Below, in pieces: positions 23,703-34,797 of a stretch of 64,000 nt of DNA (the first letter of the stretch is position 1; every line of letters starts with the position of its first letter). A model generated the notes under the pieces. It was given only the letters and a program-made list of their open reading frames with translations, had not been told where the DNA came from and ran no database searches. This stretch comes from Alectoria sarmentosa. Lineage: Eukaryota; Ascomycota; Lecanoromycetes; Lecanorales; Parmeliaceae. The position numbers and the translations under genes are program-made. The stretch lies in assembly GCA_009733775.1 (NCBI GenBank), contig WOGZ01000009.1, positions 62,001 through 126,000 on the forward strand, in the 5' to 3' direction.

Positions 23703-24393
23703 ATGATCATCCTCTCAATGACTGCTCTCGCAGTCCTTGCCGTCTCTCCAACGTTTGCATCAATCACATGTCTAAAAGTCGGGGCGACAGCCACAGCCAA
23801 ATGGACAAATGCTTCCGACAAGAACTGTACTTGGACCGGCATTGTGGGTTCCAACTTTGGCACCGATCCAGTGAATGAGGGAAAGTACGTGCATTATCCC
23901 CTGAAAAGCAAAAGTAGTCCTATTGCTGACTTTGGCCGTACAATTGAATAGCTATGCATGCAACGGAAGGTAGAGGCATTCACCCTGCGCCTGGATAGCG
24001 CGTTGGCTCACTGAAATGGAATCAGATGCGGTGCTGACTGCACGGGAGCGGCCCTCGGGAACGTATAGTAAGGCTCTTGCTGTCAACTGCACTGGCGACT
24101 GGATCTTACCAAAGCTAATGCGATGCCACGAAGTACCCAGGACTGTTTTTCCCACGATATCTGCTCTTTCTTCAACAACGCCAGTGGTGGAGCCAGGTGA
24201 GATGCACTCAATTGACCGAATCACATTTGGAGAACGCGGATGCTGATCATACGCTGCTGGCAGTGATCCAAATTGCGGCGGCGCATTCGATGCGGCTATT
24301 GACGACACGACCTTTGGATTTGCGTATGGCTGTTCACAGACAAACCCAGTAAATCCCGTGGTAGCGCCAACGGTCACTCCGGTTTGTGGCTGA
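23703..24393 (+). CDS. Small secreted Cys-rich protein with PLA2-like CxxHDxC motif
   Basis: Reconstructed as join(23703..23884, 23952..23969, 24026..24067, 24134..24196, 24264..24393), 144 residues. The four introns are 67, 56, 66 and 67 bp and one exon is only 18 bp, so no single long frame reveals the gene. A signal peptide (MIILSMTALAVLAV...FAS) is followed by ACNGRCGADCTG, then YTQDCFSHDICSFFNN, then SDPNCGGAFDAAIDDTTFGF, and a Pro/Val-rich tail ending in VCG. The C-x3-H-D-x-C core is the calcium/active-site geometry of the secreted phospholipase A2 fold. A related arrangement (G-N-x-Y-T-Q-D-C-x-x-H-D) occurs in a widespread family of small fungal secreted proteins. Activity is not proven, since the second catalytic Asp is only suggested by the later AAIDD segment. 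Splice choices are supported by the restored YTQDC phrase and by the frame closing exactly. Confidence 0.78.
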
Positions 24394-25843
24394 CTGACGG
24401 AATTTTGCCGTGGGAAACCTCTCATGTACATGAGTCAGAGGTCAGAATAGATTTAATTCCATTTCGAAGTGATCTCCAGCCTTCAGCTCTCTATGGTATC
24501 CTAAGATTTGTCTCGTCGATATGTGAATGAAAGTGTTAAAGCTATCAAGCGATAGGCGGTCTCTCTTCAAACTATTGAACTCGTCAGACGTCGGATTGTG
24601 AGTAGGTATCTGGAATCCCCTCAAGTGTTCAAACCAGGAATTACTTGCAGCGTTATGCCAACCGGTTTGATGAAGCCTTAGAGGGTATCTATAATATCAA
24701 GAGAATTTACCCTGCATAATTCCCCTAGATGTTACCTGGCTGAGAGCAACGATGACACTGGGGAAGTTTCATATGTCGGACAGAAAGATCGTCTCGTGAT
24801 CGGGAATAAGCGACATCAATGCCCGATATGCATCTTTCCCAAGAGTCTTAAGGATCTGCTGAAGGCCAACGTAGGTGTCGACTAGGATTGAGTTGCTTGC
24901 AGAGTCGACAGTTTTAGCTTCATGAAGGGTCTCATTACAGGTTCAGGGAAGACCAAGAGTTTGCCTATAACGTATTGGTCACCAAGGTCTCCGACGTAAA
25001 TTTCACGCATGGGCTTTGTCAGACCCATCTTACAGATGCTGTTGCGTATCTCGCTGGGCAAGGTGTATAGAGATGGCGGTTCTTCGTCGTTACGTGATCT
25101 CAGGTATGCTAGGCAAGTCATGGTTCGTGACCTCAGCGCAAGCCAAGCAACGGTAGGAGCTCTTCCTCTTTACTATGGGATTGATACTGAGAGGCTATAG
25201 TGTTGGCATTGAGGACCAAGTTGCGATGGAAGGGCAATGGAGGGTCGTTCTTGTTTGTAACACCAAGATACCTAGGACCATCGGGATTGCCACTGGGTCA
25301 TCAAGGGCGCAAAATTAGGAAACTCACAGTAACGGTCCATCAATACAACACCTCGCAGATTGCTCTGAGACTTATTGTAAAGCAATGGAGAAATTGCATA
25401 GGAACGCGAGGCGCAAGGTGATTGCTTGGCGAAAGTAGTTGCGTCAGCCCTATTTCTTGGCACTCGATTGCTACCCAATAATCGAATTCAATCAGGGTAG
25501 ATCCTGGGCGAGATGACTTGGCGATAACATGACTTACGATTGGAAACTTTGGTTACAGATATGTAGAGGAAGCCGAGGAATTTGTGGCGCTTATTAAAAG
25601 TCGAATACCTGAGCTTTTTGTCAAGTTGATGAACATCAGAAAAGATATCTTCAGTCGGTTCTTCTTCCTCAGTTACCTCGTCCAGATTCTTTCAACCGCA
25701 GTGTGCGAGCCTCCTTTCAACAAGCGATACAAAGAACCCAAGTTGATCTCGTTCTGAGAACTTCCACATCATCTTCCAGTAACGCAAGCTTCCGGCCATA
25801 CTATGTCTCAAAGTCCTTGGGAAAAGCCAATCGCTGCCCCTAT
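24394..25843. other. Degenerate region
   Basis: About 1.4 kb with short, frequently interrupted frames on the minus strand, one of which (below) resembles a fungal 'LPxEIRN' protein. It also contains the 3' flank of the Dal5-like pseudogene. No intact gene is supported. Confidence 0.4.
24882..25121 (-). pseudogene. Fragment resembling a fungal LPxEIRN-type (2EXR-like) protein
   Basis: A 79-residue frame beginning MTCLAYLRSRND. It contains LYTLPSEIRNSICKMGL, the opening strand/helix of a large group of uncharacterised Pezizomycotina proteins, usually written LPPEIRNxIYExxL. The usual continuation (conserved N-R-x-x-Y/H-E-A helix) is missing and the frame stops at 24882. Neighbouring minus-strand frames carry unrelated short stretches. 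Most likely an eroded copy. Confidence 0.35.
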
Positions 25844-27819
25844 TTAGAGTACAAACTTTCTCTCGTGCTCCCTCAGCCGATTAGCCCTCCCATAATGTAT
25901 TCTCAAGGCCACGTAAACCACCAAGATTCCTAATATGAAAGCAGCATTTATCCAATTACCACTCTTATACCCGTTCTTAGCATCGCCGGCCGGGTATATC
26001 CACGTGCCTATGATTAGGCCAGGACCACCGTCGATAGAAAGGTTGAGGGCGACGGCGAGGCCCGTGGAAGCGGTCGTATGAGTATTTGATGCAAGGAAGG
26101 AGAGCAGAGAGGAGACGGGTGCAAAGACGAATGTAGTGCAGACGACTAGGGAGATATGGCGGACCTATCGCATTATCAGAGATACATCATTCGAAGTATG
26201 CTGGCGAAGAAAAAGAGGGTGCTTTTCAAAAGAGTGGAGCTTCCCCATATAACAAGGTCACTTGGCACATGAGCCTCAGGCGAGAAAGTTGCGGACACAA
26301 CAAAGAATGCTACGCTAATGAGGGCACATGCTGCTGCAGTGAGGGAACGACTGGGAAAAAGGGTGCTGTGAGTAATCAAATCAATCTCCAGGGCATTACG
26401 ATGCCAGGTAAGATCAGAGTTGCCATTTACGAGTTGAAGCGATCTGTAGACCAGGATACAATGAGACACACGACTTATGCGATAGCGAATGGCGGGATTG
26501 TCATTAATTGGGCAATTAGGGATTGGTAGCCAAGACCAGCGACTATGGTGGGTGCGAAGAGCGAGAGGCTGGAAAATGGTGTCGAGACGAGAAAGTAAAT
26601 CTGCGGACCCCTAGCTTAGCCTCCGTAGACATTATCGTGACTCTAATCTTGTGAGGTAGTGAGCGTAGAGCCGCCACTTCGTCAAAGTCTCTTTCGCATC
26701 GACCCATGTCATAGCTTTGTCGTCCGCACTCGAGCCACAGAATCTCAGTCTTTGTGTTGCCAACTTTTTCTCCTTATCAGTAAGCCACGGAGCCGATCCT
26801 GGATAGTCTGACAACACGAGCAAGACGACAAGACCGGCTACGCATGAGGGTATGCCTTCCAGGACGAAAAGCCATTGCCAGCCCGACAATCCATTGATGC
26901 CGTTCATATGCCCAACAGCATATGCAATGGCGCCAACGAAGGCACCGGCCATTGTGGCAGAGGCCAGAGAATAAGCGATGCGTAGAGAACGTTCCTTGGG
27001 TCGATACCAAAACGTTAGGTAAAATACTAGACCAGGATAGAGACCTTTTTTGGAATCCTATTAGGTTTGTGACCATCACGAGAGCCATGTAGCCAAACAC
27101 GGATGGCTCACCGGCTTCAAACCCACCGAGAAGAAATCTTACGCCTGAAAGCGAGGCGAAGTCTTTTATTATGCCTATTGTGGTGGCACCCCAATAAAAC
27201 ACTAAAAAGCCAATCCCCCGCTTGGTACGCCGTGTTAGCGAATCTTCTCCTCGCATTCACGTAGAAGCGTAAAAAGAGGAGGCAAATGGGCATACGCTCG
27301 AGCTGAGCTTCTTCGGGAGGTAATTTGACGGCACGTCAAACAAGCAGTAGCCAATATAGAGTAAGGTCAAAGCAATGCTAGTGACACTCGCATCGCGTCA
27401 GCAAATAAATAGGGCCCGGACGCAGCTTGATATCGCCAGGTAGGACACGAATGGCCTACCTGTACTGATAGGAGCTTATGTGTGTTTTTTGCAATAGATC
27501 GCCGCCAGTTTCGCTGTTCAATATTTTGGCATTACCTATAGCGGATGAGCACGGGGACCTAGCCATCAACGAAAGACCATCAATCGCAAGGAGAAATATG
27601 TGAGAAAAAAAAAGTCTTGTCAATACCAATGTTCGACCGATCCAAGAAATTTAGCAGGTAAATCATAGCACATAGTGGAATTATCCTCATGTCCTGCTTC
27701 CGAAGTAGAGACTTGACTTCCACTGATCCTATTCCTGTATACTGATCGAAAGAAGAATCGCTTTCCTGGGGACTACCCTCGGATGCCTGAGAGACATCAG
27801 TCTCCAGAGCACTGGTCAT
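25844..27819 (-). pseudogene. Allantoate permease-type (Dal5/ACS family) MFS transporter, decayed
   Basis: Nearly the whole family layout can be followed. Exons at 27819-27627, 27535-27460, 27377-27296, 27220-27112 and from 27044 carry LLNFLDRSNIGNAKILN, SIALTLLYIGYCLFDVPSNY, GIGFLVFYWGATTIG, FLLGGFEAGLYPGLVFYLTFWY and then MAGAFVGAIAYAVGHMNG. Helix 7 and onward (IYFLVSTPFSSL, SLIAQLMTIPPFAIA) and a good C-terminal half (TTASTGLAVALN, IDGGPGLIIGTWIYPAGD, ending KFVL) are also present. The frame is broken by TAA at 26475-26477 and again at 26427-26429, sixteen codons apart. The intron expected near 26,590-26,645 lacks a GT donor, and the following helices change frame. Functional relatives import allantoate, ureidosuccinate or small organic anions. 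This copy should make no full-length carrier. Start taken at ATG 27819. Confidence 0.75.
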
Positions 27820-29516
27820 GTTGATCCACACAGCTCATGTACATCGGTTCTATACCATTTTTGATGTTTCCATATCAAAGTGCTTCGGTATCAAATCCGC
27901 AAGTCTACTTAAACAAAACAGAAGGGGCCAGGGGACAAGATGCTGCCATGGTCAAGATACACAGAAGAACTTCTTTATATCGTAACTTATCGTTGACATC
28001 ATCGAAGCGCAGAACATCGTAAGCCACACCGTTCTTAAGATAGACTAATTCGATGCATGCATGTTCGGCCGAGCATATTCGGCCGAGCATATTCGGCCGA
28101 GCATATGCACGCCACAAATCTAGAACCTGAAGATGTTGCTCGAGGCCTTCTCCGTGGAACACTTGCGACACTCCAAAAAAAAATTGCATGCAAAACACTC
28201 ACGGCTGCTCCAATATGATAGGAAATTGATTGTTACACACCATCTCAACAATCTACGAGGTCATTTATCTGTGCCAAGGAAAATCGCTCGCCTCATTGCA
28301 TTGTCTCCATAGTATGGCCTCGGCTCATGAAGTACTTGCGGGCATTTCCTGCACCAATCCAGTGGGAATTACCTACCTACAGGTAATGGTGGCTCACACT
28401 TCGCTCGTGTGGTCTAGCTAAGAATGGTGTGAAAGCCAAGAAGGTAGGTTGCAAAGGCAATGTTGAAATATTCATGTCGGCCTTTGACATCCATCAGATA
28501 TGCAACAAGCGTATGAGGAATTAAAAACCTTTCGAAAACCGTTCAGTGTGCCGTCTACGCAAGAATTGGTAAACGCCGATTGAAAGAAACCAAGGCAAGA
28601 TTTGGATGGGGGGGCATGGGGCTCAATTTCCGACACAGTTTCAGGCGCATTTCCCAGCCAACCTTTGGGGCGCAAGTTATCCGACATCTGGACCCTTTTC
28701 TTGGCATGTGCAGGACTGTCGGTGCCCACCTCCGTAAACGTGTGAAATACGTGATACAAGTAAAGTAGCCTCTCTCCCTCTTACCTTAGCTCGCTTAGGT
28801 TCCGAATGTGCAGATGCAAGTCCCACCGCTAAAATTCTAGCGCCTTGGCATACCGGAGACATGATGTTTACTTTATGTACTAGAAGCCGTACAGAAACAA
28901 GTGACGGTTTTCGCGTTTTACACCTAAGAGTGGATATTACACAGAGTAATTTCAATAACAATGAGAAATAATAGATATACCGCATTTTTAACGTAGCACG
29001 ATCGATTTCGGGGCATGCTTTGTGTCTCTTCGGAATCTTATCAAAATTATATTCAAAGTCGAGACATGAAGGGCAAGAAGATGAGTCGTGCTAAAATGTT
29101 TTCTACGCGTCAAATTTCGCGTTTTCAAGTCTTTTTTATGATAGTTTCACACCTCTTATCAACACGATAAAGCTCTTTTTATTACGTTAAACTTGGTGAA
29201 ATGATTAAGGTCCACCAGTCTTATGAAAGTCTATTAGGTGTATAATTTTTAGGGTGGTTTATTACCCACGCTTTGAAACGACTAAGGATACAATAGTACG
29301 GGTTTTGGTGCGAAAGTCGCTTAATTCAGCGGTTTCGAGTACAGTGAACTGAGAATTAGACAACAGCTCGCCTTTAAAAAGGGGCTCGAACTCAATATCG
29401 AAAATAGAAAGAAATGAGATGATATTTATTAATGCACAGATGTCTCGGCATCCACTTATTTTAGTGCACCTCTGCATTTCTCCCCCAACGGCCGTGCCAG
29501 TGCCAGAATAACAATA
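27820..29516. other. AT-rich gene-free stretch
   Basis: About 1.7 kb, strongly AT-rich from about 28,850 to 29,470, with a short tandem repeat near its left end. No coding frame is supported. The right end is the promoter of the DUF3431 gene. Confidence 0.45.
28064..28105. repeat. Three perfect 14-bp tandem copies (TTCGGCCGAGCATA)
   Basis: Units at 28064-28077, 28078-28091 and 28092-28105 are identical. Each contains the palindrome CGGCCG. The array is flanked by ATGCATGCATG, an alternating sequence. No gene overlaps. Confidence 0.93.
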
Positions 29517-30417
29517 ATGAGGCTGGCGCTGCGCTTCGCCCTGAGTAACTCCGTCTTGCTGATCATCCTGCTCCTAATTGTCAAAATAAAACTCGAAGAC
29601 GTCTGGGACCAATACGGCGTCTCGGCCTACATCGCTCAATCGTGGAGGAACACCTTCCAGCATGCCGTGCAGAACATCCCCACCTTCGGCGGCGGGCCTA
29701 GCGACAAGGTCGTCATCATGGCCAAGACGGAGAAGGAGAATACGGACTGGGTAAAAGAGTATTTGCCAGAGTAAGGATCGCCCCTCCCCCAGCGATCTCA
29801 CTCTTGCTAACGGAAAACTCAGCTGGCAGGCAGCAATCTATACGGTCAACCCTTCCGCCAACACCACGGACACGACCCTCACAACCCCAATGAACAAGGG
29901 CAGAGAATCCATGGCCTACCTCTCCTACGTCATCAACAACTACGCCAACCTCCCCTCCACCCTCGTCTTCCTCCACTCCCACCGCTCGGGCTTCTTCTCG
30001 GCCTGGCACACGGACACCCCTCTCCACGACAACGTCGACGCCCTCCGATCGCTCCAAATCCCCTTTGTCCAACAAAACGGCTACGTCAATCTCCGCTGCA
30101 ACTGGAATCCGGGGTGCTTGGTAGCGCACCGATACAACGCGCACGTCACGCCCGAAGTGTGGATGGACGTGTTTGCGGGGACGAGCGAAGAGAAGACGGC
30201 GCGAGAGCAGCATAAGGAGGATGAGCGGGAGCCGGCGCTGGTGGGGGCGGCGTGCTGTGCGCAGTTCGCCGTGTCGAAGGATCAGGTGCTGGCCAGGCCC
30301 GTGGGTGATTATGAACGGTTCAGGGAATGGATTGTAGATACGGAGAAGAGCGATGCCAAGAGCGGAAGGGTGCTGGAATTTCTGTGGCATGTGATATTTG
30401 GAATGGATGCTGTATAG
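29517..30417 (+). CDS. DUF3431 domain protein
   Basis: Reconstructed as join(29517..29770, 29823..30417), 282 residues, with one 52-bp intron (GTAAGG...CTCAG). An N-terminal hydrophobic helix (FALSNSVLLIILLLIV) acts as signal anchor or signal peptide. The globular domain then shows the DUF3431 marks: VVIMAKTEKENTDWVKEYLPDW, YLSYVINNYANLPS, FLHSHRSGFFSAWHTD with the conserved H-x-H, NLRCNWNPGC and CCAQFAVSKDQV. The family is widespread in ascomycetes and of unknown biochemistry. Its topology suggests a Golgi or extracellular glycosyltransferase-like protein, but that is inference. Codon use is GC-richer than the flanks. It is convergent with the Ku70 gene, with 3' ends 472 bp apart. Confidence 0.9.
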
Positions 30418-30889
30418 TGGGTCTTTCTTCTCTTCCCGTACGACAGGCAGAGGGACAAATTTGATGGGAATGGTCTTGCTGATTCAAACCTCACAGTTGT
30501 CCTCCGGAAGAGAAATGTTATTGCGATGTCTATGGGCACTGCTAGGAAAAGGTCGGAAAAAAGTTCTGGATTTATATACCCATCCTCTGTAAGATGAATC
30601 AAGATATCATCGTTCTACTTTGCACCAATTGTACGACTCAGCGATCTGAGGAGACCAAAGGCCTTACCCTCAAGGTTCTGAAAATCAAAAAGGTTGAAAA
30701 GTGCAGATGATTCCGTGCCATATCAAGGGACAATTATCGTTGGATAATCTTCTGCTTCTGGGTATCATACACGCATAGCGACTATCTCATTTTTAGAATT
30801 CGTGTCAGTGCATCCCAAAGCGAGATTCTTGATCGTTCATGCAATGACATTCAGCATCCAATACCACAGCCTTTGCAACAACGCACTCA
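30418..30889. other. Intergenic gap between convergent genes
   Basis: 472 bp between the stop codons of the DUF3431 gene (+) and Ku70 (-). Presumably 3' UTRs and terminators. No other feature seen. Confidence 0.5.
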
Positions 30890-33014
30890 TCATTTCTGTT
30901 CGAAGAATCCTTCCACTCGTTCCAGCAAATCAACCTTTTTGCCGCCAACAGTCATGTTCTTTCCTTGCAACCAAGCTCTTAGTTGCGGTACTGTCATCTA
31001 AAAAGAGTGGCACAAGTCAGCTTGTCTGGTGGCAAACCTTCGAAAGCGATTGCATACCTTCTTATGTTCTTGTTTCATATAGGCATGCTTCATCTCCGCG
31101 TCGGTCGGACCACCATCGGGAGTCGCAGTCTTCGCTTTTTTGCTTCGGTCCGGAATGTCATCTTTCCCAGAAGGTGCAGAGCGTTTCGCTGGAACAGAGG
31201 TGGCCATCTCGTTGTCTTTTCGCCACTCCTCATGTTCCTTATGGAGCTCGTGACCCCAGTCGATGACATAAGGCCCAGCTCGCTTGTCAATCTGCTTATA
31301 TTTCGGGATCGTCTTATCTTCTGGCTTCTCCGGAAGGTCTTCTTCCAAAGCCATGGCTTGCAATATTCGATAGTGCCATTGTAGAGCAGGATTGGGGTAC
31401 TTGCGAGGGTCGTACAAGGCTTTGGGAAGTTGCAGCTGCTGAACCACCTCCCTCATCCGATCTATGAGCCCTTCAGGTGCGCGAATTAGATTCGTCTCTG
31501 GATTCTGTCTGATATCATCTGCAAATGGCATCGGTGTGAGCCACATGCCAGGTGGAATAATTTGGGCACCATTTTCATCTAGTTTTTCAGCTCCTGGCAG
31601 AACAGCAGCAATCACTGGCGTAGCATTTTTCCTCGCGACAAACCAAGCTACCCCAATCTTCTGGTCTTTCAAAAGCTTTTGCTGCAAAGCTGAGAAGACA
31701 CGCGTTGAACCGACATAGTCATTTTCCGAAGGATAGATGAATGTTGAAGGCCTGATGTTGGCCCAGATAGGTAGCATTGATAGAGGCTTGAAACCGATAA
31801 TTCGGATTCCTGGATCGCCGAAGTGACGAAGACTTGATACCTCTTCCGGAGTGAACGTGATCTGTTCTCCGCCAAACTTGTACGCTTTCTTGATTTCAAC
31901 TTTTTCTATTGTTCTGGCGGTATCATCGGCCATCTGGGTGGTCAGACCCGCAGCAATTTGTGGCTTCTCGCCCTCAAGCCAGACGTAGCAGCTGCGTTTG
32001 GGTTCTTGACGCTTGAAGATGATATAACCTTTTACGGAGATTTTGAAGCCAGGGCCAATCTCAAAAGGTACAGAAGAAAACAGAGCTCTCTTCGCGACGG
32101 CTTTGGAGTTGATGGATGAGAGGAGTGAAGTGAGTAGAGAGATACCATCGCTGGTTGATGATGGAGCGACTACGCCAGACATCGGCGCAGGAGCTTCTGG
32201 GTCTGTTGGCGAAGCATTGTAAATGATGTCCTGCAACAGTTCAATTTCGGCAGGATCACGGAAAAGGTTGAGATCTTACGTCGTAGAATCTCGATCTATC
32301 AAATTCATGGTCTGGCTTTGAAATAGGAAACAGCTCGATAATGACGCCCAGATCATACAAGTCTTTGGCTCGGACTGCGGCTGAAGACTTGAGCGCCTTA
32401 TCCTTCGCGTGTGGGTCATCATTATCTGTGACGATGAAAAGCCGCCTCGATGTAAAATTGGGTGCTTTAGTAGTGAAAATCTGGTTCGCGCAGAACAAGA
32501 CGTTGGCCATGGAGACTGGTTCTGTAGACGGAACGAGAAGCTTTTTCGATTCCTCTTCGTCTTCGACTAGATCTTTTAGAGCCTTAACATCACCTGCGGC
32601 AGGGATATCAAGGTCGGTAAGAAGGTAGCAATTTGGGTAAGCCAGACCTCCACGAGCCTCTTCTTCTTCTTGGAATTTGGTTTCATCTGTACCATAGAGC
32701 AGAACGCCCATCATATCGTTCGGATTGGATATGATGCGCTGTTGCATTAAAGCATATGCGCACTTCAATGCCGCTAAAGTGGGAGTATCTCGATCTCGCT
32801 TCTTCGCATCCGTTGGAGGTGGGAACGTAAGCATTGATGGGCTGACCTCGATTACGAAAAGTACAGCATCTCTAGCGGACTTGTAGGCCTAGACAATAGT
32901 GATCAGGTCAGTGTTTATGATTCAAAGAATTTTTTAACCTACGGCTTCATCGACTTCATCTTCCTCCTCCTCGTCCTCGTCGCCAGGAGGCTTCCATTTG
33001 TTTTCTTCTGCCAT
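30890..33014 (-). CDS. ku70: Ku70, DNA end-binding subunit of non-homologous end joining
   Basis: Reconstructed as complement(join(30890..30997, 31058..32230, 32280..32888, 32943..33014)), 653 residues, with introns of 60, 49 and 54 bp. Ku70 pairs with Ku80 to encircle broken DNA ends and recruit the ligase IV complex, and it also protects telomeres. Visible domains: an acidic start, a von Willebrand-like N-terminal domain (AVLFVIEVSPSML; LFIVTDNDDPH), the Ku core beta-barrel (GYIIFKRQEPK, TFTPEEVSSLRHFGDPGIRIIGFKPL, SALQQKLLKDQKIGVAWFVARK, PPGMWLTPMPFADDIR), the C-terminal arm, an NLS-like RSKKAKT, and a SAP domain restored only by splicing the last intron (MTVPQLRAWLQGKNM). Length is normal for the family. 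It is divergent from ferrochelatase with 277 bp between start codons. Confidence 0.96.
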
Positions 33015-33291
33015 GCTGCATTAATCTTCTGCAATTCAGATAGCTATATCCAACCGCAAGGTTGGTTATATGACGCCTAAGACATGAATTTAGCGATATG
33101 TCGAAGTTCAGGCAGACGCGACTAGCGCGAACCACTTTACGCCATTGCACGTGATGAGATATCTCTCGGCGTCATGAAGAGCGGATTGAGAGGAGAGTCT
33201 GCCTCTATCAACATTACTTCATTTTCCGAGGTTGCATGGTCTTTGGCTCAACAGAAACGCTCAAATCCAACGCCCGGAGTCTTCACACAAC
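33015..33291. promoter_or_regulatory. Bidirectional promoter, Ku70/ferrochelatase
   Basis: The 277 bp between the two divergent start codons must hold both promoters and 5' leaders. No TATA box or CCAAT box is obvious. Inferred from gene positions only. Confidence 0.6.
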
Positions 33292-34707
33292 ATGGCGCTA
33301 CGAAGTCCAATATCCCAGCTCTGTAAGCATGCCTCACGGTCCTCTATACCGAAAGTCGCCGCCACAAGCACGAGGCATGCACCTTCAAACAGTTCAATAT
33401 GCCAACTACGATCAATGGCGACTGTCGTCCCTCCAGTTACCCAAGATGCGACGTCATCCAAGGGTCCTACAGCGATGGTCTTCATGAATATGGGCGGCCC
33501 TTCCACAACAGACGAAGTTGGCGGCTTCCTAAGCAGGTTATTCGTAAGTCCCGTGGATGCTCATTAATTGAGAGTCTATGTATCCTACATTCCATCCTTG
33601 GCTGATTCCTGTCTCGTAGGCAGATGCAGACCTCATCCCCCTCGGCCGCCTCCAATCCTACATCGGACCTCTCATCTCCAGCCGCCGCACCCCTAAAATA
33701 AAGAAACAATACGCAGCCATTGGTGGCGGTTCTCCTATACGCAAATGGTCCGAATACCAATCTTCCGAGATGTGCAAGCTGCTAGACCAAATATCTCCCG
33801 AAACGGCACCTCATAAACCCTACGTCGCATTCCGGTACGCCAACCCGTTGACGGAGGAGATGTACACAAATTTGCTCAAAGACGGCTTTGGAGGCGGTAA
33901 AGGTGGACGTGCAGTAGCTTTCACACAATACCCGCAGTATTCGTGCTCGACAACTGGAAGCTCACTGAACGAATTATGGAAGTGGCGAAATCGGTTAGAA
34001 GGAAAGGGCGCCACAGGTTTGGACCCAGCGGGTTCAATCACATGGAGCGTCATAGACCGGTGGCCCGTCCACCCTGGTCTCGTAGAAGCTTTCGCCCGTA
34101 ATGTGGAAACGCAGCTCGCCACGTACCCTGAGGAATCTCGGAAAGACGTCGTCTTATTGTTCTCAGCACATAGCTTACCCATGAGCGTCGTCAACAGAGG
34201 CGACACATATCCTGCCGAGGTTGCCGCTACTGTCTACGCTGTAATGCAAAGACTCGGCTTCAGTAATCCATACCGCTTGTGCTGGCAGTCGCAGGTTGGG
34301 CCATCCGCGTGGTTGGGAGCACAGACAAGCGATACTGTGCAAGAATATGTAAAAAAGGGGCAGACGGATCTCATTCTCATACCCATTGCGTTTACGAGCG
34401 ACCACATCGAAACGCTTTTCGAACTCGATCAGGAGGTTATACATGAGGCAGGACACCCAGGGGTCAAACGGGCGGAGAGTCTGAATGATAGCAGGGTATT
34501 TATTGAAGCGTTGGCGGATGTTGCAGTCAATCATCTGAGGAGCGGGGAGAGTTGCTCAAGGCAGATGGGGTTGCGGTGCCAGGGTTGCAAAAGCGAACGG
34601 TGTCTGTAAGTACAAACCCTCTGTGCATTCTGCATTCCTCATTGACGTTATCTAGGGAGCAGAAGAAGTTTTTCGTCGGTCAGGAAAACTTGCTTTCAGT
34701 CAGATGA
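33292..34707 (+). CDS. hem15: Ferrochelatase, mitochondrial
   Basis: Reconstructed as join(33292..33543, 33620..34605, 34656..34707), 429 residues, with introns of 76 and 50 bp. It inserts ferrous iron into protoporphyrin IX, the last step of haem synthesis, at the matrix face of the inner mitochondrial membrane. The Arg/Ser-rich start (MALRSPISQLCKHASRSS) is a presequence. Catalytic-core marks: VFMNMGGPSTTDEVGGFLSR, IGGGSPIRKWSE, QYPQYSCSTTGSSLNELWKW, LLFSAHSLPMSVV (invariant His), LCWQSQVGPSAWLG, and IAFTSDHIETLFELDQE with the conserved Asp/His/Glu. An ATG at 33232 lies in the same frame but adds an unlikely leader, so 33292 is preferred. The last intron replaces an early stop (at 34607) with CLEQKKFFVGQENLLSVR. 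Cysteines near the end may bind an iron-sulphur cluster as in some ferrochelatases, but this is not certain. Confidence 0.96.
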
Positions 34708-34797
34708 TAAAGAGATGATAGCAGAGAGTTCAAAGTTTCTAAGCTGATACTGGTGCCGTCCATTGTTACCATTCTCTTGTCCATGGTATCAAATACC

